From Scandinavium sp036271055 (lineage in GTDB: Bacteria; Pseudomonadota; Gammaproteobacteria; Enterobacterales; Enterobacteriaceae): 64,000 bases of DNA. The position numbers were made by a program, and so were the translations under genes. The stretch lies in assembly GCF_036271055.1 (NCBI RefSeq), contig NZ_DATBBJ010000027.1:1-64000 (forward strand). The letters run 5' to 3'. Each line of letters begins with the position of its first letter. Position 1 is the stretch's first letter. Under the pieces are notes generated by a model. That model saw nothing but the letters and a program-made list of their open reading frames with translations, did no database searches and was not told the DNA's origin. This document shows positions 19,001-26,928 of the stretch, piece by piece.

Positions 19001-22000
19001 CCGGTATTGTTAATGCTGCGATTGCCCACATTATTATTCAAGGCAATCAACGCACTGGTGTTACTGGTACTGTCAGAAATCACGCTGCCAGTGTTGGTGA
19101 AAGTCAGCGCAGAGTTAGCAAGGATCGTACTGTCGAAGTTATTGCCGGAGGTAATGTTACCGCTATTGCTGAATGACGTTGCAGCGCTGGCGATAATGGT
19201 GCTGCCGACATCACTGCCGTACGAAATGTTTCCGCTGTTGCTGACAGAGCCCGCCATCGCGGCATCGATCGCCGCTCTGGCCCCCTCACTCATAGTGATA
19301 TTGGTTCCGGAGTTAACTGCCCCGGCGGTTTTCGCCATAATACCGATACTGCCCGCACCTGTGCCATTGATCGTATAACCGCGACCAATCGTCAAATTAC
19401 CGCCGGTCATGCCGCCATTGGCATCCATAAAGGCAAAACCGATACCGCTTCCGTCAACGTTCAGCACGTTGCCATTCCCTTCTGCGTTGAAGGTTTTTGC
19501 GGTGCGAATGGCCGGACCATCGGCTGCGTTGATGGTGACATTGTTCAGATTAACGTTGCTGGAATCGGCGTTATTGTTAATACCTGCCCCGCTGCCCTCA
19601 ACGTCAATTACGGTGTTGCTGGCGCTAAAGGACGATGCACCAATACTGTCGATCAGTACGCCATCTGCACTACCACCTGCGGTGATATGATTGTCGCTGC
19701 CCTGAATCGCTAGCGTTGCACTGTTACCAGTCAGTTGTACTGCAGCCAAACCGCCGTTTGCGGTGACGGAACCCAACTGAGTAACCGTGGCCCCAGCGCC
19801 TTGAATGCGCAGACCAATGTTGCCGCTGTCGTCTGCACCATTGATAGTAATTGATTTCGTATTGCTGAATGTGCCGCCGTCGTGGATATCTACGCCAATA
19901 CTGTCCGCATCGGCATCAACAGTGATATCACCAGAGTTAGTGACTGTGCCGCCGGTATCGATGTTGATCCCGGTGTTATTGGTGTTTCCGCTAACCAATA
20001 TATTGCCGGAATTGGTCACCGTACCGCCATTCTTAATATTGATGCCAACGTTACCTGTATCACCGTTGACAACCATCGCGCCGGAGGTGTTTACCGTACC
20101 GCCGTTGTTAATATTGATGCCGGTATTGTTGGTGCCACCGTTATTGGTGATGTTGCCAGTAATATCCAGCGTACCGCCATTCTGAATATCGACGCCGATA
20201 TTGTGAGAGCCCGCAAGCGTAACCCCAGATTGAACATTCGCCGACCCGTTATCGTGCAGACGAATACCGGTACTCTCGTCACCCTGCAAATCAATATCCG
20301 CATTTCCATTCAGCGCGATATCACCGGAATAGCCGACGTCGTAACCGGTGATCCCTGTCTGTCCAGCTGCAGAGCCAATTTTTGCACTGGAATCGACATG
20401 CGTCGCAACCGGAGTACCGTCGTTGCTGCCATCAATGACAAAAGTACGACCATCAACAGAGACGGCAGTGGTGTTATCCCCTGCCAGTACAATTGCACCG
20501 TCGTTAATGGTTCCTGCCGCACCACCCGTCACTTTAACGCCCATCGCGCCATCACCGCTGACGGTAATTTTTGCGTTGCCCGTGGTCATTGACGACTTTT
20601 TATCGTTGGCTGCGTTACCGTCGTTTTGGTCGTTAATACCATTCGCCATTACGCCGATGGAACCTGCACCATCAACCGTCAGGTTGTATGCCGTTCCGCT
20701 GCCGTTATCGCCATTAAATTCCGCGCCATGATCGACGACGAAAAGAATGGAATCGGTTTGAGCGCTATCAGTAATATCGGCATTGCTGACGTTAATTCGG
20801 GCATTTTCGCCCCAAGCGTAGTAGCCAATCTGTTGGGAGTTTTCAAAACTCAGGGAGGCGTCATCACCGATATTAATGGTGGCGTTGCCACGTGCATGCA
20901 CGCCAATCGCCCCGGCCGACAACAGGCGTACGGTGGAGTCGAGATCCACATTGGCATAATTATTCTTCAGACCTTCGGCATACACAGCGTAATTACGATA
21001 GGTATAAGGATTGTTATCGCTGCCACCCTGATCGCCTGTTGTCCCGACCGTGATGTTGCTGGTGTCATTCGATGTCATCGACGCATCGGTGCTGTAAGCC
21101 TGAACGTTGATAGCAATGTTGTTATCGCCATCAACGTTAATATCGCCGTTATTGGTCACATGGTCTGCACTGTCTTTGACATACAGCCCATAGTTACCCG
21201 CAGCAGCCCCCGCCGTTAATTTGCCAAGCACATTAATGGTGCCATCGTTGGTTACGGTTCCGGTGCCACCGTCAATCAGTATGCCTGCTGCATTACGGGT
21301 ATTTTCGAGCAGTGAAATTGTACCCGTATTAGTGATATCACCCGTCCCTGAGGTGTAGATCCCTGCAGTTAAGTCGCCGCTGCCCACCAAATTGGTCGCT
21401 GATGCCGTAGAAGAATCTGTAACCGGTGTTGTACCGATATAGATATCGCCTTTGTTGGTAAAAGTCGCGGCATCGCTCAGTTCAACCGCATAGCCCCCGG
21501 CGCGACCATCGGTATTGTGCGTGTTGCCGGTCAGAGCAATCGTAGCACCTGATTCGTTAACTACGTTGGTGGTATCGCTGGCCACAATGCCGGAAGCGTT
21601 GTGCGTCGAACCATCGGTAATGGCTACGTTGATATGACCGTTATTGGTGATGGTGCTGTTGCCATCCCCTTTAATCGCAATGCTTCCTGCGTTGTTAACA
21701 TTCTGGTTGGTGCCGTCTTTCTCGATGAACAGACCGGCATTCAGGGTTCCGTTGTTAATCGCGGTGCTGTCAGTGACCCGCATACCAACGGGCGTTGGGC
21801 TGCCACCGCTGCTGCGCCAGGCGTTGATTGCCCCGTCGTTAGTCAGCAGCGCACCTCGATCGCCGCGCATCACTGCTGATGCTCCATCAACAGCAAGGCT
21901 GCCTTCGCTGGTGACAGTTCCAGTAGCCTTCGCGCCAGTGGCATAAATCACATTCAGATCGCCCGTACCCAGCGTCGCATTGTTGGTATGCGCGCCCATG

Positions 22001-23250
22001 TCTTCCCAGACATGCCAGCTGAAATCAATGGTGGTGGTTTCTTTTTGCGCCATCATCTCTGAAATGATGAGGTTGTAAATCGCCTGCACTTCTTTAGCGG
22101 AGTCAATCACTTCGCCGCGCACTTCCACCCCTTTGGTCAGCCAGAACTGCATCTGCGGTTGACCCGCGTAGTCCCCTTGACCGAGTAAGAAGTCGTTGAC
22201 GTCGGCGATATCCTCGGATGACGTGATATGAAACTCTTTTGGTGCGAGACCAATGATATTCCCGGTTCCCAGTTGCATGTACTGTGGGATTTTAACCGTG
22301 AAATCAAACTTCGTACTTTGAGCCGAAATACTCTGAATATCGTTGGAGATAACGGGCGCGGGAATAAAATGAATATAGTTATCGGACTTCCAGTTGGCAT
22401 CACTCTGAGCAGAACCCGTCCCATCGGTCTTAATCAGAATGGAGTTTTTCGCCATTAACTCCAGATCGTTTTCTGGCGAATGAATCGGCGTAGCATCAGT
22501 AGTCTTCGCGCCAATATCCACATTGACCGTACCGCCGTCGCTGCTGACACTGGCAATACCAAATTCGTTATAGATATGCACGGTATCCGGGTTATAAACC
22601 GGCATCTGCATATTGCCGACAGCCTGATCCTCAGCTGAGGTGAACGTACTGGAATCGTAAACACTGATCACCTGGTAAGAACCTTCCAGCCCCGGCACTT
22701 CAAGATTCATTTCCTGATTTTGCTGTGGGTTAGCCGGACTTGGCGAATAGGTGAACTGGTCGATGTTTTCAAGCGTGATGGCAGTCTGATTGCCGTTCGC
22801 ATCTTTGGCGAAAGCTGAAATCAGGCGACCTTTGTCTGCGCCAAATGAGTCACCCAATGCGCTCGCCGCTGTGACACCACGGCTGGTTGGGCCATTGCCG
22901 GAATTCACCACCGGCATCGCGCCGGTAATGTCTAACGTCGTGCCGGACGCAAAATGCTGGCTTGTGCCATCACTTCCGCTGCCACCATCAATTTTAAATG
23001 CGGTTCCGGTATTGATAACCTTGTCGTAATCAACACTGCCATCATCCACGAACAGATAGGACGGATATTCATCCGCCCAATCCACCTCATCGGCCAATGC
23101 ACTGCCGGGCAGCGCACCCGCGACCAGAGCCGTCGCCAGAAGCATCGAACGCCCACGCGTTTTCTTTTTCTTACCTGCGCGAGCGGTCTCGGCCACCGCG
23201 ACAAAACCATTAGCCGTGTGGCTCCAGACCAGACGATAAACTGTATTCAT
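13015..23250 (-). CDS. Giant type Va autotransporter adhesin (AIDA-I/pertactin-like)
   Basis: The 3411-residue protein starts with an extended signal peptide (MNTVYRLVWSHTANGFVAV, then a Lys/Arg-rich stretch and a hydrophobic core ending ALADE near residue 54). The passenger is a very long, Asn/Gly/Thr-rich beta-helix: residues ~450-1600 consist of degenerate TNNGTINV-like turns and are followed by passenger-associated repeats of the GTLVLNGDNTYAGGT type. It ends with a pertactin-like junction, AGYRPDVPGFD near 3130, and a ~270-residue beta-barrel closing on SASLGMKIRF with the required C-terminal Phe. A ~255-residue module occurs twice (see repeats). Such proteins mediate adhesion, autoaggregation or biofilm formation; the ligand cannot be read. 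The frame is open throughout. Both flanking small genes on its 5' side could be regulators. Confidence 0.92.
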   Translation of the reverse strand: MNTVYRLVWSHTANGFVAVAETARAGKKKKTRGRSMLLATALVAGALPGSALADEVDWADEYPSYLFVDDGSVDYDKVINTGTAFKIDGGSGSDGTSQHFASGTTLDITGAMPVVNSGNGPTSRGVTAASALGDSFGADKGRLISAFAKDANGNQTAITLENIDQFTYSPSPANPQQNQEMNLEVPGLEGSYQVISVYDSSTFTSAEDQAVGNMQMPVYNPDTVHIYNEFGIASVSSDGGTVNVDIGAKTTDATPIHSPENDLELMAKNSILIKTDGTGSAQSDANWKSDNYIHFIPAPVISNDIQSISAQSTKFDFTVKIPQYMQLGTGNIIGLAPKEFHITSSEDIADVNDFLLGQGDYAGQPQMQFWLTKGVEVRGEVIDSAKEVQAIYNLIISEMMAQKETTTIDFSWHVWEDMGAHTNNATLGTGDLNVIYATGAKATGTVTSEGSLAVDGASAVMRGDRGALLTNDGAINAWRSSGGSPTPVGMRVTDSTAINNGTLNAGLFIEKDGTNQNVNNAGSIAIKGDGNSTITNNGHINVAITDGSTHNASGIVASDTTNVVNESGATIALTGNTHNTDGRAGGYAVELSDAATFTNKGDIYIGTTPVTDSSTASATNLVGSGDLTAGIYTSGTGDITNTGTISLLENTRNAAGILIDGGTGTVTNDGTINVLGKLTAGAAAGNYGLYVKDSADHVTNNGDINVDGDNNIAINVQAYSTDASMTSNDTSNITVGTTGDQGGSDNNPYTYRNYAVYAEGLKNNYANVDLDSTVRLLSAGAIGVHARGNATINIGDDASLSFENSQQIGYYAWGENARINVSNADITDSAQTDSILFVVDHGAEFNGDNGSGTAYNLTVDGAGSIGVMANGINDQNDGNAANDKKSSMTTGNAKITVSGDGAMGVKVTGGAAGTINDGAIVLAGDNTTAVSVDGRTFVIDGSNDGTPVATHVDSSAKIGSAAGQTGITGYDVGYSGDIALNGNADIDLQGDESTGIRLHDNGSANVQSGVTLAGSHNIGVDIQNGGTLDITGNITNNGGTNNTGININNGGTVNTSGAMVVNGDTGNVGINIKNGGTVTNSGNILVSGNTNNTGINIDTGGTVTNSGDITVDADADSIGVDIHDGGTFSNTKSITINGADDSGNIGLRIQGAGATVTQLGSVTANGGLAAVQLTGNSATLAIQGSDNHITAGGSADGVLIDSIGASSFSASNTVIDVEGSGAGINNNADSSNVNLNNVTINAADGPAIRTAKTFNAEGNGNVLNVDGSGIGFAFMDANGGMTGGNLTIGRGYTINGTGAGSIGIMAKTAGAVNSGTNITMSEGARAAIDAAMAGSVSNSGNISYGSDVGSTIIASAATSFSNSGNITSGNNFDSTILANSALTFTNTGSVISDSTSNTSALIALNNNVGNRSINNTGTLSTASQSAILLDATGTTNNTLTNSGNLNAASADAIAIAMGSGNDSVTHNGGQIIGQINLADGNNTLNLKGGTQAGLMTMGDGNDAVSITGANSTGDVQMGNGADSFTYTGGSYNGNVDFTGGDGNDSATFGAVKLDNLGHVLTENGSNSALTFNNTTAKIGDFSADDLAKGTNVGSGWSSLTLDGANTDITVVDDLLLSGTPEINVNNGATLRSGNSVKVGDEATIHNYDIATTGNSLISFDGSNSQTYAGVISGSGGMERIGGGTTYLVKDNTYTGDTNIGNGSTLSLGDGGMTGSLSDVTNITDDGVLAVDRAAGSDDVALNGVISGSGAFVQNGEGTTRLGGNNTYAGTTTVNGGTLLINGDQVGHGTTTVNNGGLGGYGTIGGDVWFKDNASTVLTPGDNGAGTLTINGDLHLSEGTDSQWQLGQHYTPGGSFNDLVIVKGDLTLDGEVNVKLSEDGSFLPGVYRLISYDGKLTDNTMDIGVLPPHDPESAYRIQTDVDGQVNLVLNFVNPAQELQWWDGDNAGAQDNGKIDGGDGVWRSTELTPTNNWTKYVNGGNAPWAPTAFAIFAGTAGEVNIDGSSGRVIESGMQFAVDGYKFTTDSDSSLYFMGTVTQEYPAPVPTPENNWTAEGETAADTYHVIRVGLGNYIPGEEITASIDVNLRQDELESRTVRLLKTDDGRLILNGDNHITGGIEVWSGALQVSKDSSLGDAGTSLTLANGAAFQAGADMTFDRKMFLDGERQGTAVPDGPDAKYGGTLDVFGHTLTMGNPLTRANDSIIGGNGPLTITDTSEGTGLDGDTSDGNGVLDINTRNTYQGDTGIFGKDGNGTLTVNANVTGALGNAGSNIYITDDATLSFNNSASTEQHRFLADDATVKFQDSARAESSVIELTNGSLAEFSGNSQGGNSYILTDSNSELALRENADAGKAGVDNSGLVTFADDAQARSAIINNKADALVDLSASNGYTAIGSLSGAGNVELGAATLEEGALGNIDTITGLISGDGGNLVKTGTGSLILSGDNSWTGTTSVKQGSLFINGNQQAATGNTTVDANATLGGMGVIGGDVLVANNGHITAGDSMTGVGELTINGDLTLNDNSQIDFQLGQAYHPGGLMNDVISVKGDLNLDGKLNITETDGGNFDVGIYRIFNYDGELTNGLMDIGVAPEAADDLYVQTSIDNQVNLINRTGYTLRFWDGAGGDKGELKNNSQMDGGDGIWQNSHGNDNWTTDQTDPDGKINAPYSDGSYAIFGGEAGNVTVDNSLGEVFMGGAQFLVDGYVINDGVLTIHNADTQLRVGDGSSDGIDYTTTINSVIAGEGGLRKTDAGTLVLNGDNTYAGGTAVSGGVLQVSSDNNLGAADSAITLRGGVLRYAEAFNTSREVKLANGGGAIDTYGHDISLLNKVTGEGDLHKFGDGTLTLTQDSTFAGTTWIEQGTLELGNGGTGGSVTGDIVDDSMLALNRSDSFTLNGDISGEGQVWQKGTGTTSLNGENSWSGITLVENGTLKAASENSFSAASDHVVSMNGTLATSGYNQEVANLSNQGTVNLRGDQIGNALTVHGDYTGLDGTIALSAQRQSVGVSDRLVIDGGDVAGVTWLDIDASHLGEPTVGDGIKVVQAENGATTTAQTSKDAFTLGADAVMAGAWEYQLFAGDAQGQGEDWYLRAGYRPDVPGFDSIATTIRQADLAVLGTLHLRVGDELDAGKTKPVNDEERFWARYIVKSVDQKLDDATGTTTSANYNGMQMGFDLWHNEKWRAGFYTTFMDTDAQMNGFTGMRGGAGYNSTFSTYLGGYATWTDTNGLYVDNVLQYGYHSADLRNYADNETTQLDGSSFAGSVEVGKPWYLGDSKWMLEPQAQLIYQYSDFGAVTLSDSAKSRVKIDSDVALIGRVGGRLAVDVKTDNGNIRPYARVNYWQGLTGGQDTVTWSNSANGSSKTEMKTSQDYSAVEAGLGATWEFTPDVSAYTEVTKTWSTGGSIEIDADMSASLGMKIRF
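15100..15885 (-). repeat. Second copy of a ~255-residue duplicated module in the autotransporter passenger
   Basis: This segment encodes the order: GTxxVNxxxLFING turn, IGGDV, GELTINGDLTL, a QLGQAYHPGG motif, VKGDLNLDGKLN, GIYRIFNYDGELTNGLMDIGV, DxQVNL, an FWDGAGGD segment, QMDGGDGIWQ, NNWT-like, YAIFGGEAGNVTVD and GGAQFLVDGY. The same order is found in the copy at about 17,150-17,925. It is a diverged internal duplication, not a recent one: the DNA is clearly different between the copies. Confidence 0.75.
17150..17925 (-). repeat. First copy of the duplicated passenger module
   Basis: It encodes the same succession as the downstream copy: GTLLINGDQ, IGGDVWF, GTLTINGDLHL, QLGQHYTPGG, VKGDLTLDGEVN, GVYRLISYDGKLTDNTMDIGV, DGQVNLVLN, a WWDGDNAG segment, KIDGGDGVWR, NNWT, FAIFAGTAGEVNID and GMQFAVDGY. 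It is placed about 670 residues closer to the N-terminus. Borders are approximate because they were matched by eye at the protein level. Confidence 0.75.
19870..20215 (-). repeat. Tandem ~25-residue beta-helix repeats in the autotransporter
   Basis: Five or so consecutive turns follow the pattern NTGINIxxGGTVxNSGxIxVxG (for example GINIKNGGTVTNSGNI and GINIDTGGTVTNSGDI). They are the most regular part of a passenger that is otherwise made of looser versions of the same turn. Regular DNA repeats of this kind are prone to slippage, so copy number may vary between strains. Confidence 0.7.
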
Positions 23251-23434
23251 AGTGTTTTACTCAGCAAAAATAACGGCGATGTACGGAAGATGACGACATA
23301 CAGAACGAGGCAGGCCAGGAGCCTTATGATGGGAGTGAATCTGTTGTTGATGGCTGAAATCCATATGTCATCCTTGATAATGTTTATCCAATACTTACGT
23401 CCCGTGAGCTACGCATCACGAGACAAGGAACAAC

Positions 23435-23464
23435 GCCTCAGCCACGCGCCAGGCGTGGAGAGGC
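23435..23464. promoter_or_regulatory. Hairpin in the autotransporter leader region
   Basis: GCCTC pairs with GAGGC outside a second stem CCACGC / GCGTGG, giving an interrupted stem of eleven base pairs with a short loop. No T-run follows on either strand, so it is not a classical terminator. If transcribed in the autotransporter mRNA leader it could affect stability or translation. Confidence 0.4.
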
Positions 23465-23660
23465 ATCGCAAACACCAGAAGAATTGTTGGATGGGCTTTT
23501 TTTATGAGGCGTTGGTGGAGGCTTTTGCCTCTCTGATATCACCGTCATTGACCCTTTGTATCCTTGTTACGCGCAGACATCAGAAATGTCGTACGAATAG
23601 CTAAAGCGTCCAAAAAGCCAAAAACTTAAATTTGGAGGTAATTAATTTACAAAACTAATA

Positions 23661-23676
23661 GTTCACGTCTGTGAAC
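23661..23676. promoter_or_regulatory. Perfect dyad (candidate operator) upstream of the autotransporter
   Basis: GTTCAC and GTGAAC are separated by four bases (GTCT) in an AT-rich region about 410 bases upstream of the autotransporter start. Six-base arms with a short spacer suit a dimeric helix-turn-helix regulator, possibly one of the two small regulator-like genes nearby. There is no direct evidence of binding. Confidence 0.35.
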
Positions 23677-23903
23677 GAAGATAAAAATGAGGGTTTAATC
23701 CTTATTATTCAATGAAATAATAATTAACACCTTAACCTCTGCATGGTTTAGCTTTCATACAAAAGCCTGCGGTTTACTATCGCTTTTTGGGAGCACAACC
23801 CGATGAAAGGTCGATTTTCATACAAGCCCGGCACTAACGAATGCAGTCCTGGCTAGTCCGATTGCGGAGGGAGAGTTGATGAATAAGGGGAGAAATTCAG
23901 GCA

Positions 23904-23947
23904 CATGAGAAAGACCGCCCCAGATAATTGAGCCGGTCTTTCTCATG
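23904..23947 (-). terminator. Hairpin terminator after the 111-residue gene
   Basis: A perfect 14-base inverted repeat (CATGAGAAAGACCG and its complement) encloses a 16-base loop four bases after the stop codon of the minus-strand gene. The T-run on the minus strand is short (CTTTCTC), so it may act mostly as an mRNA-protecting hairpin. Confidence 0.6.
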
Positions 23948-23951
23948 TCAG

Positions 23952-24287
23952 TCATTCTTCAGTTTCTGCTGCAGGATCCCAGAGTGGCTCATTAACATTG
24001 CAGAGATAGGGCCATACAATCTTTAGGATCCGCGTACCGACCAGGAGAAGAGCCAGCCGAAAATTACGGCCTCCCAGGTTCTCAACTTGTTTTTTCACGA
24101 CACTGTCCCTGACTCTGCGAAGAGCAAGGATGTATTCGACCCTGTGAACATCAACATGAAGTTTCTTCGCTATCTTTTCGATGCAGACGCCGCGTCGTTG
24201 CAAAATAAAGACACCGATAGATAACCGTCGATTAAATGGATAATCTCTGTCAGTGGTCGATGGCTGGAAGTAAAAAGTGGTGTGCAT
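23952..24287 (-). CDS. Small helix-turn-helix-like protein, function unknown
   Basis: The 111-residue basic protein contains RRGVCIEKIAKKLHVDVHRVEYILALRR, a stretch (about residues 31-58) that looks like a helix-turn-helix: a short helix, the turn after KLHVD and a recognition helix. No signal peptide or membrane segment is evident. It has its own hairpin terminator and lies between the autotransporter and a Crp-like regulator on the same strand, 77 bases after the latter. A role in controlling the autotransporter is plausible but rests on position only. Confidence 0.6.
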   Translation of the reverse strand: MHTTFYFQPSTTDRDYPFNRRLSIGVFILQRRGVCIEKIAKKLHVDVHRVEYILALRRVRDSVVKKQVENLGGRNFRLALLLVGTRILKIVWPYLCNVNEPLWDPAAETEE

Positions 24288-24364
24288 ACAGTGTTACCCT
24301 ATCAAAATGGTATCAATGTCGTCCCTAATGGGCTGAAAAAAGTAAAAGCATTCGGCGCTAAATG

Positions 24365-25021
24365 TCATAAAGCAGCAGGCAAATAATCCACATAAAGTAA
24401 TTTACCCCTGTTTACTTTTATATACCCACATTTATTCAGTGTGGATAAAACCTTAAGAACATAACTGCGGGAAATCATTCCCTTCTGGATAACATACGAG
24501 GATAACGACGTTTTTTCCCTGGCAAACTCTGGTAAATATTGATATTCAAGAATCAAAGACTTAATCACGTTATAGTTATCTTTTTTTACCAGCCTGGCAT
24601 TATTCTCTAAAGAGTTAGCAAAGTAGAAGCCTGTTAATCTTGCCAGATCCTCCCACAGATTCTGCTGACCTATTTGGGTGACAAACTGTTCTGTAGACAA
24701 CTTGTGTATCACGGTGCTTCTCATGAAACCAATGACATACCCTTTGACAGGTATATTAAAAATCCCATTCACGCCCAGAATCAGGGGTGCAGAGCAGATA
24801 AAAAACAAGTGTTTCCCCTCGTCCCGATACATGACCATTAATCCATCTTCAATCAACCAGACTTCATTGACTGGAATATTCACCAAAGAATTACTTTCTG
24901 AACAAACCATCTTTTCAGCAAATGGTTTAGTAGCCTGTATAAGCCGGGAAATGGAGGCTAATGGGCGTCGGGATAAATAACCAGCCTTGTCGACATGCGT
25001 TTTATCATGAGTGCTGCTCAT
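24365..25021 (-). CDS. Crp/IprA-like winged-helix transcriptional regulator
   Basis: The 218-residue protein has an N-terminal beta-rich cupin-like part (residues ~15-125) resembling a cyclic-nucleotide-binding fold without the phosphate-binding signature, a connecting helix, and a C-terminal winged helix where SYVIQKGMISRSYVLKVLSTLNKCGYI (about 171-197) is the DNA-binding motif. This layout matches the enterobacterial regulators of the IprA/YaiV kind. An AGAGGAT ribosome-binding site precedes the ATG. It is divergent from amn and upstream, on the same strand, of the small HTH protein and the autotransporter. The target genes are unknown. Confidence 0.65.
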   Translation of the reverse strand: MSSTHDKTHVDKAGYLSRRPLASISRLIQATKPFAEKMVCSESNSLVNIPVNEVWLIEDGLMVMYRDEGKHLFFICSAPLILGVNGIFNIPVKGYVIGFMRSTVIHKLSTEQFVTQIGQQNLWEDLARLTGFYFANSLENNARLVKKDNYNVIKSLILEYQYLPEFAREKTSLSSYVIQKGMISRSYVLKVLSTLNKCGYIKVNRGKLLYVDYLPAAL

Positions 25022-25456
25022 ACTATCCTCTTGGTCGATGCAGATAAGTTAGTTTTATTCTCATTGGTCCATATGAACGATATTAGTGTCGTTAACCGAT
25101 GCAAAACCTTACCGACAACGAACAGCGATTACAAAACGATGTAATGACAAATCCTCTTTGAGACAATTCATTTATTCGTATTAACCAACTGATTTTTATA
25201 AGCTTCACCAAAATAACGTATTATATTTTGTTACAGGCAATGGTTGAGGTTTTTTTACCTGACGGTCAAGATTTCAGACCTCCTGCGAACAAGCACGCTT
25301 TCCCTGAAGCGATAAAGGGGGGAAACCAGCGTGCCCTATGAGTCATTCACCGCGAAGTGCATAGCGTCTAACCAGACGGTTATCTGCTGGCTTTTGTTTC
25401 ACATTCCTGTGACATACTATCGGGTAACATCGCAGAGCAGAGACAAGGAGCGAATG
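25022..25456. promoter_or_regulatory. Divergent intergenic region between the Crp-like gene and amn
   Basis: The 435 bases contain the two divergent promoters. The left half is AT-rich; the right half has an AAGGAG ribosome-binding site at 25,445-25,450 for amn. A CTGTGACA element at 25,407-25,414 recalls half a Pho box (amn belongs to the Pho regulon in E. coli), but I do not find the second half at the proper 11-base offset. Confidence 0.4.
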
Positions 25457-26911
25457 ATGAACAATAAGGCTACCGGCCTGACGCCGGAACAAGCGCTGGA
25501 GCAACTCGACGCGCTCTACAACCAATCGGTTACCGCCCTGCGTGAAGCCATTGGTCGTTATATCAATGACAACGTTCTGCCCGACACAGAACAACGCGCG
25601 AAAGGATTATTTGTTTATCCCGCGCTGTCTGTTTCCTGGGATGGCGAAGCGCATAACGCGCTGAAAACCCGCGCCTGGGGCCGCTTTACTCACGCCGGTT
25701 GCTACACCACCACCATCACCCAACCGACGCTGTTTCGCCCCTATTTGCTCGAACAGCTTACGTCGCTGTATCAGGACTACGGCGCGCACATCACCGTGGA
25801 ACGGTCGCAGCATGAAATTCCGTATCCTTATGTGATTGACGGCTCAACGCTGACACTTGACCGCTCAATGAGCGCGGGCCTGACTCGTCATTTCCCAACA
25901 ACTGAACTGGCGCAGATTGGCGATGAAACGGCAGATGGATTGTTCCATCCGACTGAGTATTATCCGCTGTCACATTTTGACGCCCGTCGCGTGGATTTCT
26001 CTCTCGCCCGCCTGCGTCACTACACCGGCACGCCAGTCGAACATTTCCAGCCATTTGTTCTGTTCACTAACTACACCCGATATGTGGATGAATTCGTCCG
26101 CTGGGGTTGCAGCCAGATTCTTGACCCGGACAGCCCGTACATCGCCCTTTCCTGTGCAGGTGGCGTGTGGATCACCGCCGATACCGAAGCGCCGGAAACC
26201 GCCGTCTCTGATCTGGCGTGGAAAAAACACCAGATGCCCGCCTGGCATTTGATCACCAAAGACGGCCAGGGCATCACGCTTATCAACATCGGTGTGGGTC
26301 CAGCGAATGCCAAGACTATCTGCGACCATCTGGCAGTATTACGCCCCGACGTATGGCTGATGATTGGTCACTGCGGCGGCCTGCGTGAAAGCCAGACCAT
26401 CGGCGATTACGTGCTGGCGCATGCTTATCTGCGTGATGACCACGTATTGGATGCCGTGCTGCCACCGGATATCCCTATCCCGAGCATCGCCGAAGTACAG
26501 CGCGCGCTGTACGACGCCACCAAACAGGTAAGCGGCATGCCGGGCGAAGAGGTCAAACACCGCCTGCGCACTGGCACCGTAGTCACCACCGATGACCGTA
26601 ACTGGGAGCTGCGTTATTCCGCTTCTGCACTGCGTTTCAACCTGAGCCGCGCGGTTGCTATTGATATGGAAAGCGCCACGATTGCCGCTCAGGGCTACCG
26701 CTTCCGCGTTCCCTACGGCACGCTGCTGTGCGTGTCAGATAAACCGTTGCACGGCGAAATCAAACTGCCAGGCCAGGCAAATCGTTTTTATGAAGGGGCC
26801 ATTTCGGAGCACTTACAGATTGGCATTCGCGCCATCGATCTGCTGCGCGCCGAGGGCGACAAGCTGCATTCGCGCAAACTGCGCACCTTCAACGAACCTC
26901 CGTTCCGATAA
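25457..26911 (+). CDS. amn: AMP nucleosidase
   Basis: The enzyme hydrolyses AMP to adenine and ribose 5-phosphate and so lowers the adenylate pool. The 484-residue product has the length of E. coli Amn and matches it closely along its full length as I recall it, including DESADG-like ELAQIGDETADG, MIGHCGGLRESQ and the C-terminal nucleoside phosphorylase-type part with AIDMESATIAAQGYR. The AAGGAG ribosome-binding site at 25,445-25,450 stands six bases before the ATG at 25,457 and only three before the ATG at 25,454, so I start at 25,457; the frame extends further upstream without such a signal. The M24 peptidase gene follows after 17 bases. Confidence 0.95.
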   Translation: MNNKATGLTPEQALEQLDALYNQSVTALREAIGRYINDNVLPDTEQRAKGLFVYPALSVSWDGEAHNALKTRAWGRFTHAGCYTTTITQPTLFRPYLLEQLTSLYQDYGAHITVERSQHEIPYPYVIDGSTLTLDRSMSAGLTRHFPTTELAQIGDETADGLFHPTEYYPLSHFDARRVDFSLARLRHYTGTPVEHFQPFVLFTNYTRYVDEFVRWGCSQILDPDSPYIALSCAGGVWITADTEAPETAVSDLAWKKHQMPAWHLITKDGQGITLINIGVGPANAKTICDHLAVLRPDVWLMIGHCGGLRESQTIGDYVLAHAYLRDDHVLDAVLPPDIPIPSIAEVQRALYDATKQVSGMPGEEVKHRLRTGTVVTTDDRNWELRYSASALRFNLSRAVAIDMESATIAAQGYRFRVPYGTLLCVSDKPLHGEIKLPGQANRFYEGAISEHLQIGIRAIDLLRAEGDKLHSRKLRTFNEPPFR

Positions 26912-26928
26912 CCCTCAGGATAATGACA

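Larger units (their letters stand above)
23251..23951. other. 701-base gap upstream of the autotransporter
   Basis: No convincing gene is seen. The part next to the autotransporter start (23,251-23,600) is of average composition and would be a long 5' leader or promoter region; 23,630-23,760 is markedly AT-rich. It contains a hairpin (23,435-23,464), a perfect 6+6 dyad (23,661-23,676) and the terminator of the 111-residue gene. A long upstream region is common for regulated surface adhesins and for H-NS-silenced genes; the latter is inference. Confidence 0.5.

Noticed and set aside
13134..22458. Many long plus-strand reading frames (up to 310 codons) opposite the autotransporter
   Set aside because: They arise from the biased, repetitive Asn/Gly/Thr codons of the minus-strand gene; they lack ribosome-binding sites and any protein family character.
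25395..25420. Pho box upstream of amn
   Set aside because: Only one half (CTGTGACA) is convincing; the other similar half-site is at a 13-base offset instead of 11.
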